Shown one piece after another: positions 7,825 through 15,889 of a stretch of 64,000 nt of DNA. The stretch is from NCBI RefSeq assembly GCF_020723905.1, contig NZ_DYHZ01000002.1:186001-250000 (forward strand), written 5' to 3'. The number at the start of each line of letters is the position of its first letter. Within the stretch, counting starts at the first letter, position 1. The stretch is from Anaerolinea thermophila (GTDB lineage Bacteria; Chloroflexota; Anaerolineae; Anaerolineales; Anaerolineaceae). A program made the position numbers and the translations under genes. The notes beneath the pieces were generated by a model. That model searched no databases. It worked only from the letters and a program-made list of their open reading frames with translations, and was not told the origin of the DNA.

Positions 7825-9480
7825 ATGGGAGAAAACGTGGATCAGGCAACCAGTCTTCAATATGAGGTTAAAGAAAACCTTCCCCCCGTGGAAACCTCGC
7901 AGGGGTGGACGGCTACTTTTAAGGAGTGGCAACAACTGCGTCGGGAACTGGGAGGGTTTCCGGAAAAAATTCAGCAAAAACTGGTTGAACTGGAAGCAGG
8001 ATTGAACGATTACCGCCTGTTCATCAGTAAACTGGATTACAAAGCCGCTGATACCGACCGCCGGGTGTGGGATTTGTTTAATCACATCCTGCAGGAAAAA
8101 GCCCGTCTTGAGCAGGACATGCGCAATCGTCCTCTGTTTCTGCGTCGGGTAAAGGATTTGCGCCAGTTGAAAGAGGCATGGCAGAAATTGCTCTCCGACC
8201 AGAACGCCCTGATGGAATATCTGTCGCAGGCGCCGGCGGAACTGGCAGAATACAACCAGAAGCAAATCGAAAAAGAACTCCAGCGCAGGGAAGAAATGCG
8301 CCGCCAGGAATACATTCAGCGCATTTCCTCGGCACGGCGTTCGCTTGATCTGGCAATTGGTTATCTGGAACAACTCCATCGGGAGGGCAGAGTCACCTTT
8401 GGTTCTCAAATTTTGCAATTAGAAGAAGCCCAGCGCATCTGGAACGAGCGTTTGAACAAAATTTTTGAGGATGAACGCTCCGGCGCGCTCAATCCGGATG
8501 AGGTCATCCTGCAAATCTATAACCTTGAGTCCATGGTGCGGGAACTGCCCTCTCTCTCCATGCGGGTGCGCGAGGTGGAGGAAAAATTCACCCGTCTGGT
8601 CACCCGTCACGACATGCTGGCATCGCTGGGAAAAACCGTTATCCCCGCCAAAGAGATTGCCCGCATGACCATCAAACTGCATGAGCAGATTCCGCAGTTG
8701 TGGGCAAATGGGGACCGCCAGGAGCTGGAACATGCCATTGAGGTGCTGGAGAGTTTTGTCTCCACCTACGAAAACACTGTAGAAACCGAACTGACCTATC
8801 TGGAACGCCGCCGACCGGGGGCTACCCGCTCGCTGGTAACCGCGGTGACCTCGGAGAGTCAGGAAGATGTCTTTACGCAGGTCAGTGCCATGGCGCGTTC
8901 GCTCATCTCGGCAATCGAGGCGCGCGACCGCTTCCTGCGCGGGCATTCCGAACAGGTGAGCGTGCTGGTGCGGAAGATGGCGGCGGTAGCCGGTATGAAC
9001 AAAACCGACGCAGATTTCCTGGTGCTGGCGGCGCTGATGCACGATGTGGGCAAGATTTCGGTGCCCGAAGCCATCCTTTCCAAAGTAGAACCGCTCACCG
9101 AAGACGACTGGTACCAGATTCAGATGCATCCGTATTACGGGGCGCAAATCCTCAAACCCATTGACGCGGTGGCACGCATTGTTCCCTGGGTGTACCATCA
9201 TCACGAGCGCTGGGATGGGCGGGGTTACCCCGATCATCTGACCGGGCGTCAAATTCCGGTGCAAGCCAGTTACATCAGCGTTGCCGAAGCCTTTGCTGCC
9301 ATGCTGGTAGAAATGCCTCAGCGCCCTGCCATGAGCAAAGAAGAAGCCCTGTACGAACTGCGCCGCAATGCCGGTACCCAGTTCAACCCCGAAGCCATTG
9401 AATTACTCGAAACGGTGCTCAACAACTCCGAGGAAAAAGCCATTGTCAACAATCACACAGAGGCAGTTTCCGAAGAATAA
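7825..9480 (+). CDS. HD-GYP domain phosphohydrolase with long coiled-coil N-terminus
   Basis: A 551-aa protein. Residues about 30-340 are helical and heptad-rich (for example KARLEQDMRNRPLFLRRVKD and KQIEKELQRREEMRRQEYIQ), with no recognised sensor domain and no TM segment. Residues about 355-530 are an HD-GYP domain: ALMHDVGKISVPEAILSK with HD at about 406-407, HPYYGAQIL, and HHHERWDGRGYPDHLTG carrying the intact GYP triplet. HD-GYP proteins hydrolyse c-di-GMP or related cyclic dinucleotides. Metal-site residues look complete, so activity is plausible. The start is uncertain: the ATG has weak upstream signals, and a TATAAT at 7780 would give a leader of about 33 nt. It ends at a long terminator. 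Confidence 0.88.
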   Translation: MGENVDQATSLQYEVKENLPPVETSQGWTATFKEWQQLRRELGGFPEKIQQKLVELEAGLNDYRLFISKLDYKAADTDRRVWDLFNHILQEKARLEQDMRNRPLFLRRVKDLRQLKEAWQKLLSDQNALMEYLSQAPAELAEYNQKQIEKELQRREEMRRQEYIQRISSARRSLDLAIGYLEQLHREGRVTFGSQILQLEEAQRIWNERLNKIFEDERSGALNPDEVILQIYNLESMVRELPSLSMRVREVEEKFTRLVTRHDMLASLGKTVIPAKEIARMTIKLHEQIPQLWANGDRQELEHAIEVLESFVSTYENTVETELTYLERRRPGATRSLVTAVTSESQEDVFTQVSAMARSLISAIEARDRFLRGHSEQVSVLVRKMAAVAGMNKTDADFLVLAALMHDVGKISVPEAILSKVEPLTEDDWYQIQMHPYYGAQILKPIDAVARIVPWVYHHHERWDGRGYPDHLTGRQIPVQASYISVAEAFAAMLVEMPQRPAMSKEEALYELRRNAGTQFNPEAIELLETVLNNSEEKAIVNNHTEAVSEE

Positions 9481-9500
9481 TCTCTGTAAAGCCCCTTTGA

Positions 9501-9550
9501 GGCGCTGTCCGGCACGGGAAACCGGGAGGGGACAGCGCCATTTCTTTTTT
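9501..9550 (+). terminator. Rho-independent terminator after the HD-GYP gene
   Basis: Ten-bp stem GGCGCTGTCC/GGACAGCGCC (9501-9510 with 9530-9539), followed by ATTTCTTTTTT. Confidence 0.88.
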
Positions 9551-9556
9551 CTACGG

Positions 9557-9562
9557 TAGAAT
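9557..9562 (+). promoter_or_regulatory. -10 box of leaderless trmD promoter
   Basis: TAGAAT ending 6 nt before the trmD ATG, immediately after the previous terminator, with no ribosome binding site. Confidence 0.5.
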
Positions 9563-9568
9563 AAAGAC

Positions 9569-10315
9569 ATGCGTTTTGATGTCTTTACCCTCTTTCCCGG
9601 TTTGATCGAACCCTACATTAACGAAAGCATCCTTGAGCGGGCGCGTATACGCGGCTTGCTGGAAGTGCATGTCCATGATATCCGTGCCTATGCCACCGAC
9701 CGCCACCACGTCACCGATGAACCCCCGTATGGCGGCGGTGGCGGCATGGTGATGAAATGCGAACCCATCTTCAACGCCGTGGAGTCGGTGCTGGGCGCGC
9801 CGCCTGCCTGTCCGGTCATTCTGCTCACCCCGCAGGGCAGGGTTTTCACCCAGCAGGTTGCCATGGAACTGGCACAGTACCCCCATCTGGCGCTGTTGTG
9901 TGGGCGCTACGAAGGGGTGGATGAGCGCGTCCGCGAATATCTGGTGACCGATGAACTTTCCATTGGCGATTACGTCCTCACCGGCGGGGAACTCCCCGCG
10001 CTCATTGTCATGGATGCCATCACCCGACTGATTCCCGGTGCCCTTGGCGACCCCGATGGCGCCATGGATGATTCGCATGCCAGCGGTTTGCTGGAATACC
10101 CCCACTACACCCGCCCGGCGGAATTCCGCGGCTGGAAGGTGCCTGAGGTGTTGCTTTCGGGCAATCATGCTGAAATTGCCCGCTGGCGCCGCCAGCAGGC
10201 GCTTTTACGCACACTTCAGCGCCGTCCCGATTTGCTGGAAAAAGCGCCTTTGAGCGAAGAAGACCGGAAGTTCCTGGAACAGGTGCGTAAGTCCCTGAAT
10301 GATTCGGGGACATGA
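9569..10315 (+). CDS. trmD: tRNA (guanine-N1)-methyltransferase
   Basis: A 248-aa SPOUT-class methyltransferase that makes m1G37 in tRNAs. Family signatures are [20 protein letters not shown] at the N-terminus, [30 protein letters not shown], the trefoil-knot [20 protein letters not shown], and [20 protein letters not shown]. Length is normal. Unlike in many bacteria, it is not next to rpsP, rimM or rplS; it has its own probable leaderless promoter. The last 30 residues are helical and family-typical. An MFS transporter follows on the same strand after 34 nt and may be co-transcribed. Confidence 0.97.
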   Translation: MRFDVFTLFPGLIEPYINESILERARIRGLLEVHVHDIRAYATDRHHVTDEPPYGGGGGMVMKCEPIFNAVESVLGAPPACPVILLTPQGRVFTQQVAMELAQYPHLALLCGRYEGVDERVREYLVTDELSIGDYVLTGGELPALIVMDAITRLIPGALGDPDGAMDDSHASGLLEYPHYTRPAEFRGWKVPEVLLSGNHAEIARWRRQQALLRTLQRRPDLLEKAPLSEEDRKFLEQVRKSLNDSGT

Positions 10316-10349
10316 ATGACTCAACCATCTCAACCCTGAGGAGGATTGC

Positions 10350-11609
10350 ATGAAATTCAGTGTCGGTCGAACGTTCTTGCTGGGGTTCGGCTTCTTTGGC
10401 GTCAGCGTGATCTGGATGGTGTACAACGCTTTCGTCCCGCTGTTTCTTGCCAACCGCTTCCACATTGAGCCGTGGCTGATTGGCTTGTTCATGACCTTTG
10501 ACAACATCGCCGCGCTCTTCATCCAGCCACCGGTGGGGGCATGGTCAGATCGTCTGCGCACGCCCATTGGACGGCGGATGCCCTTCATTCTCATCGGCGC
10601 ACCGGTCGCGGCGCTGGTTTTTGGGCTGATTCCGCTGGCTTCGGTCCTGCCTTTATTCGTCGCCTGCACCAGCACCCTGATTTTGAGCATGGCGTTCTGG
10701 CGCACCCCGGTGGTGGCGCTCATGCCCGATATCACTCCCTCACAGTACCGTTCACAGGCAAACGGCATTATCAATCTGATGGGCGGCTTGGGCGCGATCC
10801 TGGGCACACTGGTGGGTGGCCCCCTTTTCAACATCAACGAAGCCTATCCCTTCTGGATGGGATCGGCGCTGGTTATTCTGGCGGCGTTGATGGTCTTCAT
10901 TTTCATTAAAGAACCTAAAGAATACGAGACGACTTCGGAAGAACAGCCCTCTCTGTGGCACAGTTTGAAGGAAGTACTCACCTCTCAGGAACGCAGCGCC
11001 CTGCGCATCCTGCTGGCGATTTTCTTCTGGTTCGTGGCGTACAACGCCATCGAAGCCTTCTTCACCCTGTACGCGCAGAACCATCTGGGCTTGCCCGGCG
11101 GCGATGGCGCCCGCCTGCTGGGACAGTTGTCACTGTTGTTTGTGCTGTTTGCTTTGCCAGCCGGTATGCTGGGAGGCGCGTTGGGACGCCGCAAGGTTAT
11201 CATGACCGGCATTGTACTGCTCTCTGCCTGTATGCTGGGTATGTATTTTCTGCCCCCCGAGGTTCTGTTGATCCAAATCACGCGCCTGCCGGTGCTGGGA
11301 GTGGTGCCTGTGGTGGGACTGATTTTGATGCTTGCCGGTATTGCCTGGGCAATGATCAACGTGAACTCCCTGCCGATGGTTGTGGACATGACCGATCAGT
11401 TGCGGGTGGGTACGTACACGGGATTGTATTACCTCTTCTCTACCCTTGCCGCCATTGCCGGACCCAACCTGAATGGCTGGATCATCCAGCTGACCGGCAA
11501 AAACTACAGCAACACCATGCTGGTTGGACCGGTCTTCATGCTGGTGGCGCTGGTGATGATGCTGGGCGTGCGCCGCGGCGAAGCCAGGACTGCTCAGACA
11601 GGGGATTAA
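10350..11609 (+). CDS. MFS transporter, SLC45/GPH-like
   Basis: A 419-aa polytopic membrane protein with 12 predicted helices. The cytoplasmic loop motif QPPVGAWSDRLRTPIGRRMP after TM2 resembles the SLC45 and glycoside-pentoside-hexuronide families, suggesting cation-coupled sugar or glycoside uptake. The conserved TPVVALMPDITPSQYRSQAN stretch and central hydrophilic loop (about residues 190-215) fit this. Substrate cannot be inferred from context (trmD upstream, a BMP lipoprotein downstream). GAGGAGGATTGC provides a clear ribosome binding site. No hairpin terminator is obvious after the stop. Confidence 0.82.
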   Translation: MKFSVGRTFLLGFGFFGVSVIWMVYNAFVPLFLANRFHIEPWLIGLFMTFDNIAALFIQPPVGAWSDRLRTPIGRRMPFILIGAPVAALVFGLIPLASVLPLFVACTSTLILSMAFWRTPVVALMPDITPSQYRSQANGIINLMGGLGAILGTLVGGPLFNINEAYPFWMGSALVILAALMVFIFIKEPKEYETTSEEQPSLWHSLKEVLTSQERSALRILLAIFFWFVAYNAIEAFFTLYAQNHLGLPGGDGARLLGQLSLLFVLFALPAGMLGGALGRRKVIMTGIVLLSACMLGMYFLPPEVLLIQITRLPVLGVVPVVGLILMLAGIAWAMINVNSLPMVVDMTDQLRVGTYTGLYYLFSTLAAIAGPNLNGWIIQLTGKNYSNTMLVGPVFMLVALVMMLGVRRGEARTAQTGD

Positions 11610-11648
11610 AGTTGTGATTTTTATCAGAAAAATGTGCGCATCTCATAC

Positions 11649-11677
11649 TTGCATCCATCGGGAAAGCGCATTATACT
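11649..11677 (+). promoter_or_regulatory. Promoter of the BMP lipoprotein gene
   Basis: TTGCAT, 17-nt spacer, TATACT. The predicted leader is about 95 nt and contains the hairpin at 11699-11734. Confidence 0.6.
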
Positions 11678-11698
11678 CTTCTATACAGTTACCGGTAG

Positions 11699-11734
11699 CC
11701 AGAGGTGGATTGTTTTGACAACCTCTCTGGTTTT
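11699..11734 (+). terminator. Leader hairpin with short T-run (possible attenuator)
   Basis: CCAGAGG pairs with CCTCTCTGG (one bulge), followed by TTTT, inside the leader of the BMP lipoprotein gene and 40 nt before its ribosome binding site. It could attenuate transcription or stabilise the mRNA; no known riboswitch class was recognised. Confidence 0.45.
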
Positions 11735-11776
11735 GCTGTGTAACCCAAAACTCAATTCTCAGTGGAGGAGAATCGT

Positions 11777-12835
11777 ATGAAAAAGTTTTCCCTCGTGCTG
11801 GCTCTGGTGCTGATCCTTTCGCTCGTTCTGAGCGCCTGCACCACGCCTCAGGCGACTGCTACTCAGGCGCCTGAAAAGAAGTTGAAGATTTGTCAGGTCA
11901 CCGACACCGGTGGTATTGATGACAAATCCTTCAACGCCACCGCCTGGAAAGGCGCTTTGCGTGCGCAGGATGAACTGGGCTTTGAAGCCAAGTACCTGGA
12001 GTCCAAAGAAGTCGCCGATTACGAAAAGAACCTGAACGCCTTCATCGAAGAGAAGTGCGACCTGATCGTGACCGTCGGCTTCCTGCTGGGCGATGCCACC
12101 AAAGCCGCGGCTGAAGCCAACCCCGATTTCAAATTCTCCATCGTGGACTTCGCCTATGATCCGCCCATCCCCAATGTGGTGGGTCAGGTGTTCGCCACCG
12201 ATGAAGCCGCTTTCCTGGCTGGCTACCTCGCCGCTGGCATGACCAAGACCGGCAAGGTCGGGACCTTTGGTGGTCTGCCCATCCCGCCCGTGACCATCTT
12301 CATGGATGGCTTCGTGCGCGGCGTCAAGTACTACAATCAGGTGAAAGGCACCAGCGTGGAAGTGCTGGGTTATGACCTCGCCGCCCCCGACAAGGGTCTC
12401 TTCACCAACTCGTTCGACGATCAGACCAAGGGTAAAGAATTCGGCATCACCCTGATGGATGAAGGCGCCGATATCATCATGCCCGTGGCTGGTCCTGTGG
12501 GTCTGGGCACCGCCGCCGCCGTCAAGGAACGCGGCAACGCGCTGATCATCGGTGTAGACTCCGACTGGTTCCTCACCGCCGAAGGGTATCAGGACATCAT
12601 CCTGACCTCTGTGCTGAAGAATATGGACGCCACCACGCTTGAGGTTGCCAAGCAGGTCAAAGATGGCGCCTTCAAGGGTGGCACGAACGTGGTCGGTACC
12701 CTCGCCAACAACGGTGTGGGCATTGCCCCGTATCACAACCTCGACAGCAAGGTTCCTGCGGAACTGAAGGCTGAAATCGAGCAAATCAAGAAGGACATCA
12801 TTGACGGCAAGATCAAACTCGCCGACATCAAATAA
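11777..12835 (+). CDS. BMP-family substrate-binding lipoprotein (nucleoside ABC transporter)
   Basis: A 352-aa extracytoplasmic lipoprotein with lipobox LSAC (Cys21). It has the Bmp/PnrA fold: KICQVTDTGGIDDKSFNATA near the N-terminus (the DDKSFN motif that contacts the nucleoside), then FIEEKCDLIVTVGF, VGTFGGLPIPPVTIFMDGF, and VIGVDSDW. Proteins of this family bind purine nucleosides, or related ligands, for ABC import. The start at 11777 follows GTGGAGGAGAATC; the frame is open five codons further upstream. The matching ATPase and permeases are probably the genes at 27119-31256, 14 kb away. It is likely highly expressed: it has its own promoter, leader hairpin and terminator. Confidence 0.93.
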   Translation: MKKFSLVLALVLILSLVLSACTTPQATATQAPEKKLKICQVTDTGGIDDKSFNATAWKGALRAQDELGFEAKYLESKEVADYEKNLNAFIEEKCDLIVTVGFLLGDATKAAAEANPDFKFSIVDFAYDPPIPNVVGQVFATDEAAFLAGYLAAGMTKTGKVGTFGGLPIPPVTIFMDGFVRGVKYYNQVKGTSVEVLGYDLAAPDKGLFTNSFDDQTKGKEFGITLMDEGADIIMPVAGPVGLGTAAAVKERGNALIIGVDSDWFLTAEGYQDIILTSVLKNMDATTLEVAKQVKDGAFKGGTNVVGTLANNGVGIAPYHNLDSKVPAELKAEIEQIKKDIIDGKIKLADIK

Positions 12836-12858
12836 GTCCGGATTGAGCCTGTAAATCA

Positions 12859-12895
12859 GAGGGCGGCTGAAACAGCCGCCCTCCTTCTTTATTTC
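12859..12895 (+). terminator. Rho-independent terminator after the BMP lipoprotein gene
   Basis: Eleven-bp stem GAGGGCGGCTG/CAGCCGCCCTC with an AAA loop, then CTTCTTTATTTC. Confidence 0.85.
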
Positions 12896-12916
12896 CCAAT
12901 GCTGGAAAAAGGTTAT

Positions 12917-13708
12917 TTAAAACATGGCTGGTTTCTTTGCCAGTTCGCTGAACAAAATGCCCAGCGAATTGGACAGAAGCGTGTGCACCGCGCTGAACAG
13001 GTTCATCACCTGCGCGCGGGCATCCTCTTTCGCTACCAAAAGGGGATGCTGGCGTAATTGTGCCTGCTTTTCTGCATACAGTTCCAGTTCTCCCCCCGCC
13101 GGATAGAATCCGCTGGCGCGGCGGGCGTTGAATGATTCCTCCATTTCCTCCACCTCGCGCCGCAGAGCCGCCAGCGCCGCATCCTCGCGCACGGCTTGCC
13201 GGGCAGCCAGGTAGGCGCGCACTTCTGGAGAGTTGCGCAGGGCTTCGCCCAACTGCCGTGCCAGATCAGCGTAAGGCTCGGAGAGCGTTTCCGGAAGGTT
13301 GATCACCTCATCGGAAACAACGTGAACCGGCATCCCGCAGGCGTTCATTTCCTGATGGACGTGCTCCAGAAAATCCACTCCGGCAGAGCGGCTGATTTGC
13401 TGTACCACTGCCGAAAAAAGGAATCGCACCCCTTGTTCTGCGCGGCGGTAGGCGCGCATGACCGGCAGGGCTTCCACCTGAGATTGCAGAGAGGGCGCCT
13501 CCCCCTGGTCATAGCGGGTGCGTCCCTGTCGGATGGCAACCAGAAGGCGGTGCACGTCGGCATCGCCATGCACCGCCTGAGCAGTCTGTAAAAATGCCTG
13601 AAATTCCTCAGAAACTGCCAGCGCTTCCGCCAGGTTCAGCGTGGCTTGCCGGATAGCCTCTCTTCCCGGCTCTTCCAGAATGGCAGGCACAAAGGCAGAA
13701 ACGCTCAT
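12917..13708 (-). CDS. Tandem YlbF/YmcA-family protein
   Basis: A 263-aa cytosolic, mostly helical protein that appears to hold two YlbF-type domains: residues about 20-110 (LAEALAVSEEFQAFLQTAQA ... LFSAVVQQISRSAGVDF) and about 145-255 (LARQLGEALRNSPEVRAYLA ... VMNLFSAVHTLLSNSLGILF). In Bacillus, YlbF, YmcA and YaaT form a complex acting on RNase Y and on developmental phosphorelays. Those are single-domain proteins, so a fused pair could form an internal pseudo-dimer. The start codon overlaps the stop of the upstream LysM gene by 4 nt (ATGA), so the two are translationally coupled. Domain call is moderately confident; the role here is unknown. Confidence 0.72.
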   Translation of the reverse strand: MSVSAFVPAILEEPGREAIRQATLNLAEALAVSEEFQAFLQTAQAVHGDADVHRLLVAIRQGRTRYDQGEAPSLQSQVEALPVMRAYRRAEQGVRFLFSAVVQQISRSAGVDFLEHVHQEMNACGMPVHVVSDEVINLPETLSEPYADLARQLGEALRNSPEVRAYLAARQAVREDAALAALRREVEEMEESFNARRASGFYPAGGELELYAEKQAQLRQHPLLVAKEDARAQVMNLFSAVHTLLSNSLGILFSELAKKPAMF

Positions 13709-14508
13709 TCACCGCCCACATTGCGGAACACACGCACATACACCGCCAGCCCGATGCCTCCCAGCACCAGAAGCGCGCCCAGCACCAGCAACAGGGGAGA
13801 CCGCCCACCGCTCTGGGTTTCGCCGGGTGGCGGCTGGCGCACGCTGATTTGCGCGCCAAAGTCAATCACCGAGACGTTTCCCGCCAGCAGTTTGATCGGC
13901 ACGCTGGTAGTGGTTGTGGGGTTGTAGCCCATCGGCACCGCCAGGCTGACGTTGTACTCCCCTTCTGGAACATCGGCAAAGCACAGGGGGTTGTCGGGAT
14001 TATCGGTGGTTAAACCGGAAAGGGACACATTGCCGGTGCGATCGGTGACGCTGACTGCGCCGCCCAGAATGGGCGGTTCGTTATCCTCGCGCACGGCATC
14101 TCCGTTCAGGTCGGCAAACAGGATGATACATACCTGTCCTGTACCCCGCATGGGAGTGGGGGTAGGGAGTAAGGGAGTGGGGGTGATATCCGGAGCCGGT
14201 GTGGGAGTGGGTTCTACCGTTGCCACCCCCAGCAACAGTTCCTGCCCCTGCACCAGCGTACAGGCAGAGTCCAGATTGTTCAGTTCGCGCAGAGTCTGCA
14301 CCTTCACGCCGGTGAGCAGTTCAATGCGCAGGCAGTTATCTCCTGGCTGGACAATATAGAGGATGCGCCCGTCTGGCTGAGGGGTGGGGGTTTGATAGGT
14401 GACCTGCTCAGGGGGTTGCGCCGCAACCGGCAAAGCCAGGCTTGCCAGCATCAGCCCGATCAGCAGAATGAAAACAAACCCGGTGGCAAATCGAAAATTC
14501 CTGTCCAT
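13705..14508 (-). CDS. Membrane-anchored LysM protein with SdrD-type B domain
   Basis: A 267-aa surface protein. A signal peptide covers about 1-30. LysM-like residues 48-95 read ILYIVQPGDNCLRIELLTGV ... LVQGQELLL, with an extra Cys pair. A Pro/Thr linker follows, then a B-type beta-sandwich (about 125-220: ILFADLNGDAVREDNEPPI ... CFADVPEGEYNVSL) as in SdrD/Cna repeats. A TM helix lies at about 236-258 with a short cytoplasmic tail. It is probably wall-binding and membrane-fixed. The start follows TATAAT by 8 nt without a ribosome binding site, so it is likely leaderless. The downstream tandem YlbF gene overlaps its stop by 4 nt. Confidence 0.82.
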   Translation of the reverse strand: MDRNFRFATGFVFILLIGLMLASLALPVAAQPPEQVTYQTPTPQPDGRILYIVQPGDNCLRIELLTGVKVQTLRELNNLDSACTLVQGQELLLGVATVEPTPTPAPDITPTPLLPTPTPMRGTGQVCIILFADLNGDAVREDNEPPILGGAVSVTDRTGNVSLSGLTTDNPDNPLCFADVPEGEYNVSLAVPMGYNPTTTTSVPIKLLAGNVSVIDFGAQISVRQPPPGETQSGGRSPLLLVLGALLVLGGIGLAVYVRVFRNVGGE

Positions 14509-14516
14509 ATTTCAGG

Positions 14517-14522
14517 ATTATA
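14517..14522 (-). promoter_or_regulatory. -10 box of leaderless LysM/YlbF operon
   Basis: Minus-strand TATAAT 8 nt upstream of the ATG at 14508; no Shine-Dalgarno intervenes. Confidence 0.55.
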
Positions 14523-14535
14523 ACATGTCCACCGC

Positions 14536-15879
14536 TTACCAGACGCGTTCCATTTCGGGGTTGTCGCGCGGACGGCGCCCGACTTTTGCCATGTCGACCC
14601 ATTCGCCGTGTACTTTCACGCGCACCACGTCGGCGGTAAAGTCGGTAACAGTGGGACCATGGTTGTTGAAAAGCGATGAACCCACCGCGTAGATATCCAC
14701 TGGAACGCCCAGTTTCTCAAAACGGCGAATTTTATCCGGATTGAAACCGCCGGAGACGACGATCTTCACTCCACGGCAGTACTCGCGGGCGCGTTCCACC
14801 CATTCGGGCGGCACATCCCAGGTTTCGGCGGCGCTGTCCAGCGCCTGCCGTACAAGGAACACCAGGCGGGGGTTGACCCCCAGGTCCAGATCCGGATCGC
14901 CCAGAGGGGGCACGGAGATATCGCGCAAACTGCCGCTGGTATCCAGGCGCACCCCATACAGGCGATAGCGTTCCGCCTCGTCCGGTTTCCCTGCTTCAAT
15001 CAGCGCACGGTAGCGGTCGAACATCTTGCGGCACACCCGCAGGGAATCGCCCACGCAGTCGTTGTTAAAATCCACCAGCGCAATGCGCGGGATGCTCTTG
15101 GGCAACACTTCAGAGAACGCCAGCATGGCTTCGGCAGTATCGCCCAGAAAACAGGCAATGGCGGCATGGGCAATGGTCCCGCCGCCGTACCCGCCCCACC
15201 AGTCGCCCTGCGCATCGGTGGAGACAAACGGTCCCAGCGTACTGGCGTAATCCATGTTGAAGCGCTGGACGGCAATGTTGTAGGCATACCCATCTGCCGC
15301 CTGGACTTCGTGCACATCGAAGCGTGCGGGGAAGAACAACACTGGCTTGCCCCGTGCGGCGATAAGGGTTTCGTACACATTGGTGGCTACCCGGCTGGCG
15401 CGGGTGAGGATGCCCAGGGTGGGCGTTTCCAGCATGGCAAAATCGCGGTAGCGCCCGCGTACGCGCATTACCGGGGTGATGTTGAGCGGGTCGCCGTTAT
15501 AATGAACCAGCGAGCCGTCATGCACAGCCCAGACTTCCAGTTGCTCATGGGTATCCACGAAATGGTCGCCTTCCCAGTAACCGGTGCAGTGACGGAGCAT
15601 GGTCAGGGCTTTATCCACGCCGACCACAATGGTTGTGCCCGGTCGGCGGGTGAACCACTGCATCTCCACCTCGATATCGCCCACTGGTAAATCGTTAGGC
15701 GCCATGTGAGGTGGCAGGTTGGGTTTGTCGCCGCGGTACAGAACTTTGCGGCGGGACAGTTCGTTCAGCATCACGGCAATGTTGACGAAGTACTTGTCGC
15801 TGTACCAGCCGCGGCGCATGCGCTCGATGTCTAATTTAAAGGTGCGGTTATCCAACCGCTGGCCATCAAAGATGCTCAT
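14536..15879 (-). CDS. Nicotinate phosphoribosyltransferase-family protein
   Basis: A 447-aa cytosolic protein. It matches the NAPRTase superfamily: N-terminal DNRTFKLDIERMRRGWYSDK (with SDKYF), a central IALVDFNNDCVGDSLRVC phosphate-site-type strand, DTSGSLRD, and the late barrel motif KIVVSGGFNPDKIRRFEKLG followed by DIYAVGSSL. The reaction would be nicotinate + PRPP to nicotinate mononucleotide in NAD salvage. Related quinolinate-type or uncharacterised paralogues cannot be excluded. GGAGG lies 14 nt before the ATG, unusually far. It is the last gene of an operon, 10 nt after a histidine kinase gene. Confidence 0.85.
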   Translation of the reverse strand: MSIFDGQRLDNRTFKLDIERMRRGWYSDKYFVNIAVMLNELSRRKVLYRGDKPNLPPHMAPNDLPVGDIEVEMQWFTRRPGTTIVVGVDKALTMLRHCTGYWEGDHFVDTHEQLEVWAVHDGSLVHYNGDPLNITPVMRVRGRYRDFAMLETPTLGILTRASRVATNVYETLIAARGKPVLFFPARFDVHEVQAADGYAYNIAVQRFNMDYASTLGPFVSTDAQGDWWGGYGGGTIAHAAIACFLGDTAEAMLAFSEVLPKSIPRIALVDFNNDCVGDSLRVCRKMFDRYRALIEAGKPDEAERYRLYGVRLDTSGSLRDISVPPLGDPDLDLGVNPRLVFLVRQALDSAAETWDVPPEWVERAREYCRGVKIVVSGGFNPDKIRRFEKLGVPVDIYAVGSSLFNNHGPTVTDFTADVVRVKVHGEWVDMAKVGRRPRDNPEMERVW

Positions 15880-15889
15880 AGAACGGTAT

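Noticed and set aside
11678-11776. Purine riboswitch in the leader of the nucleoside-binding lipoprotein gene
   Set aside because: Only one bulged hairpin is present; the three-way junction and conserved loops of purine riboswitches are absent.
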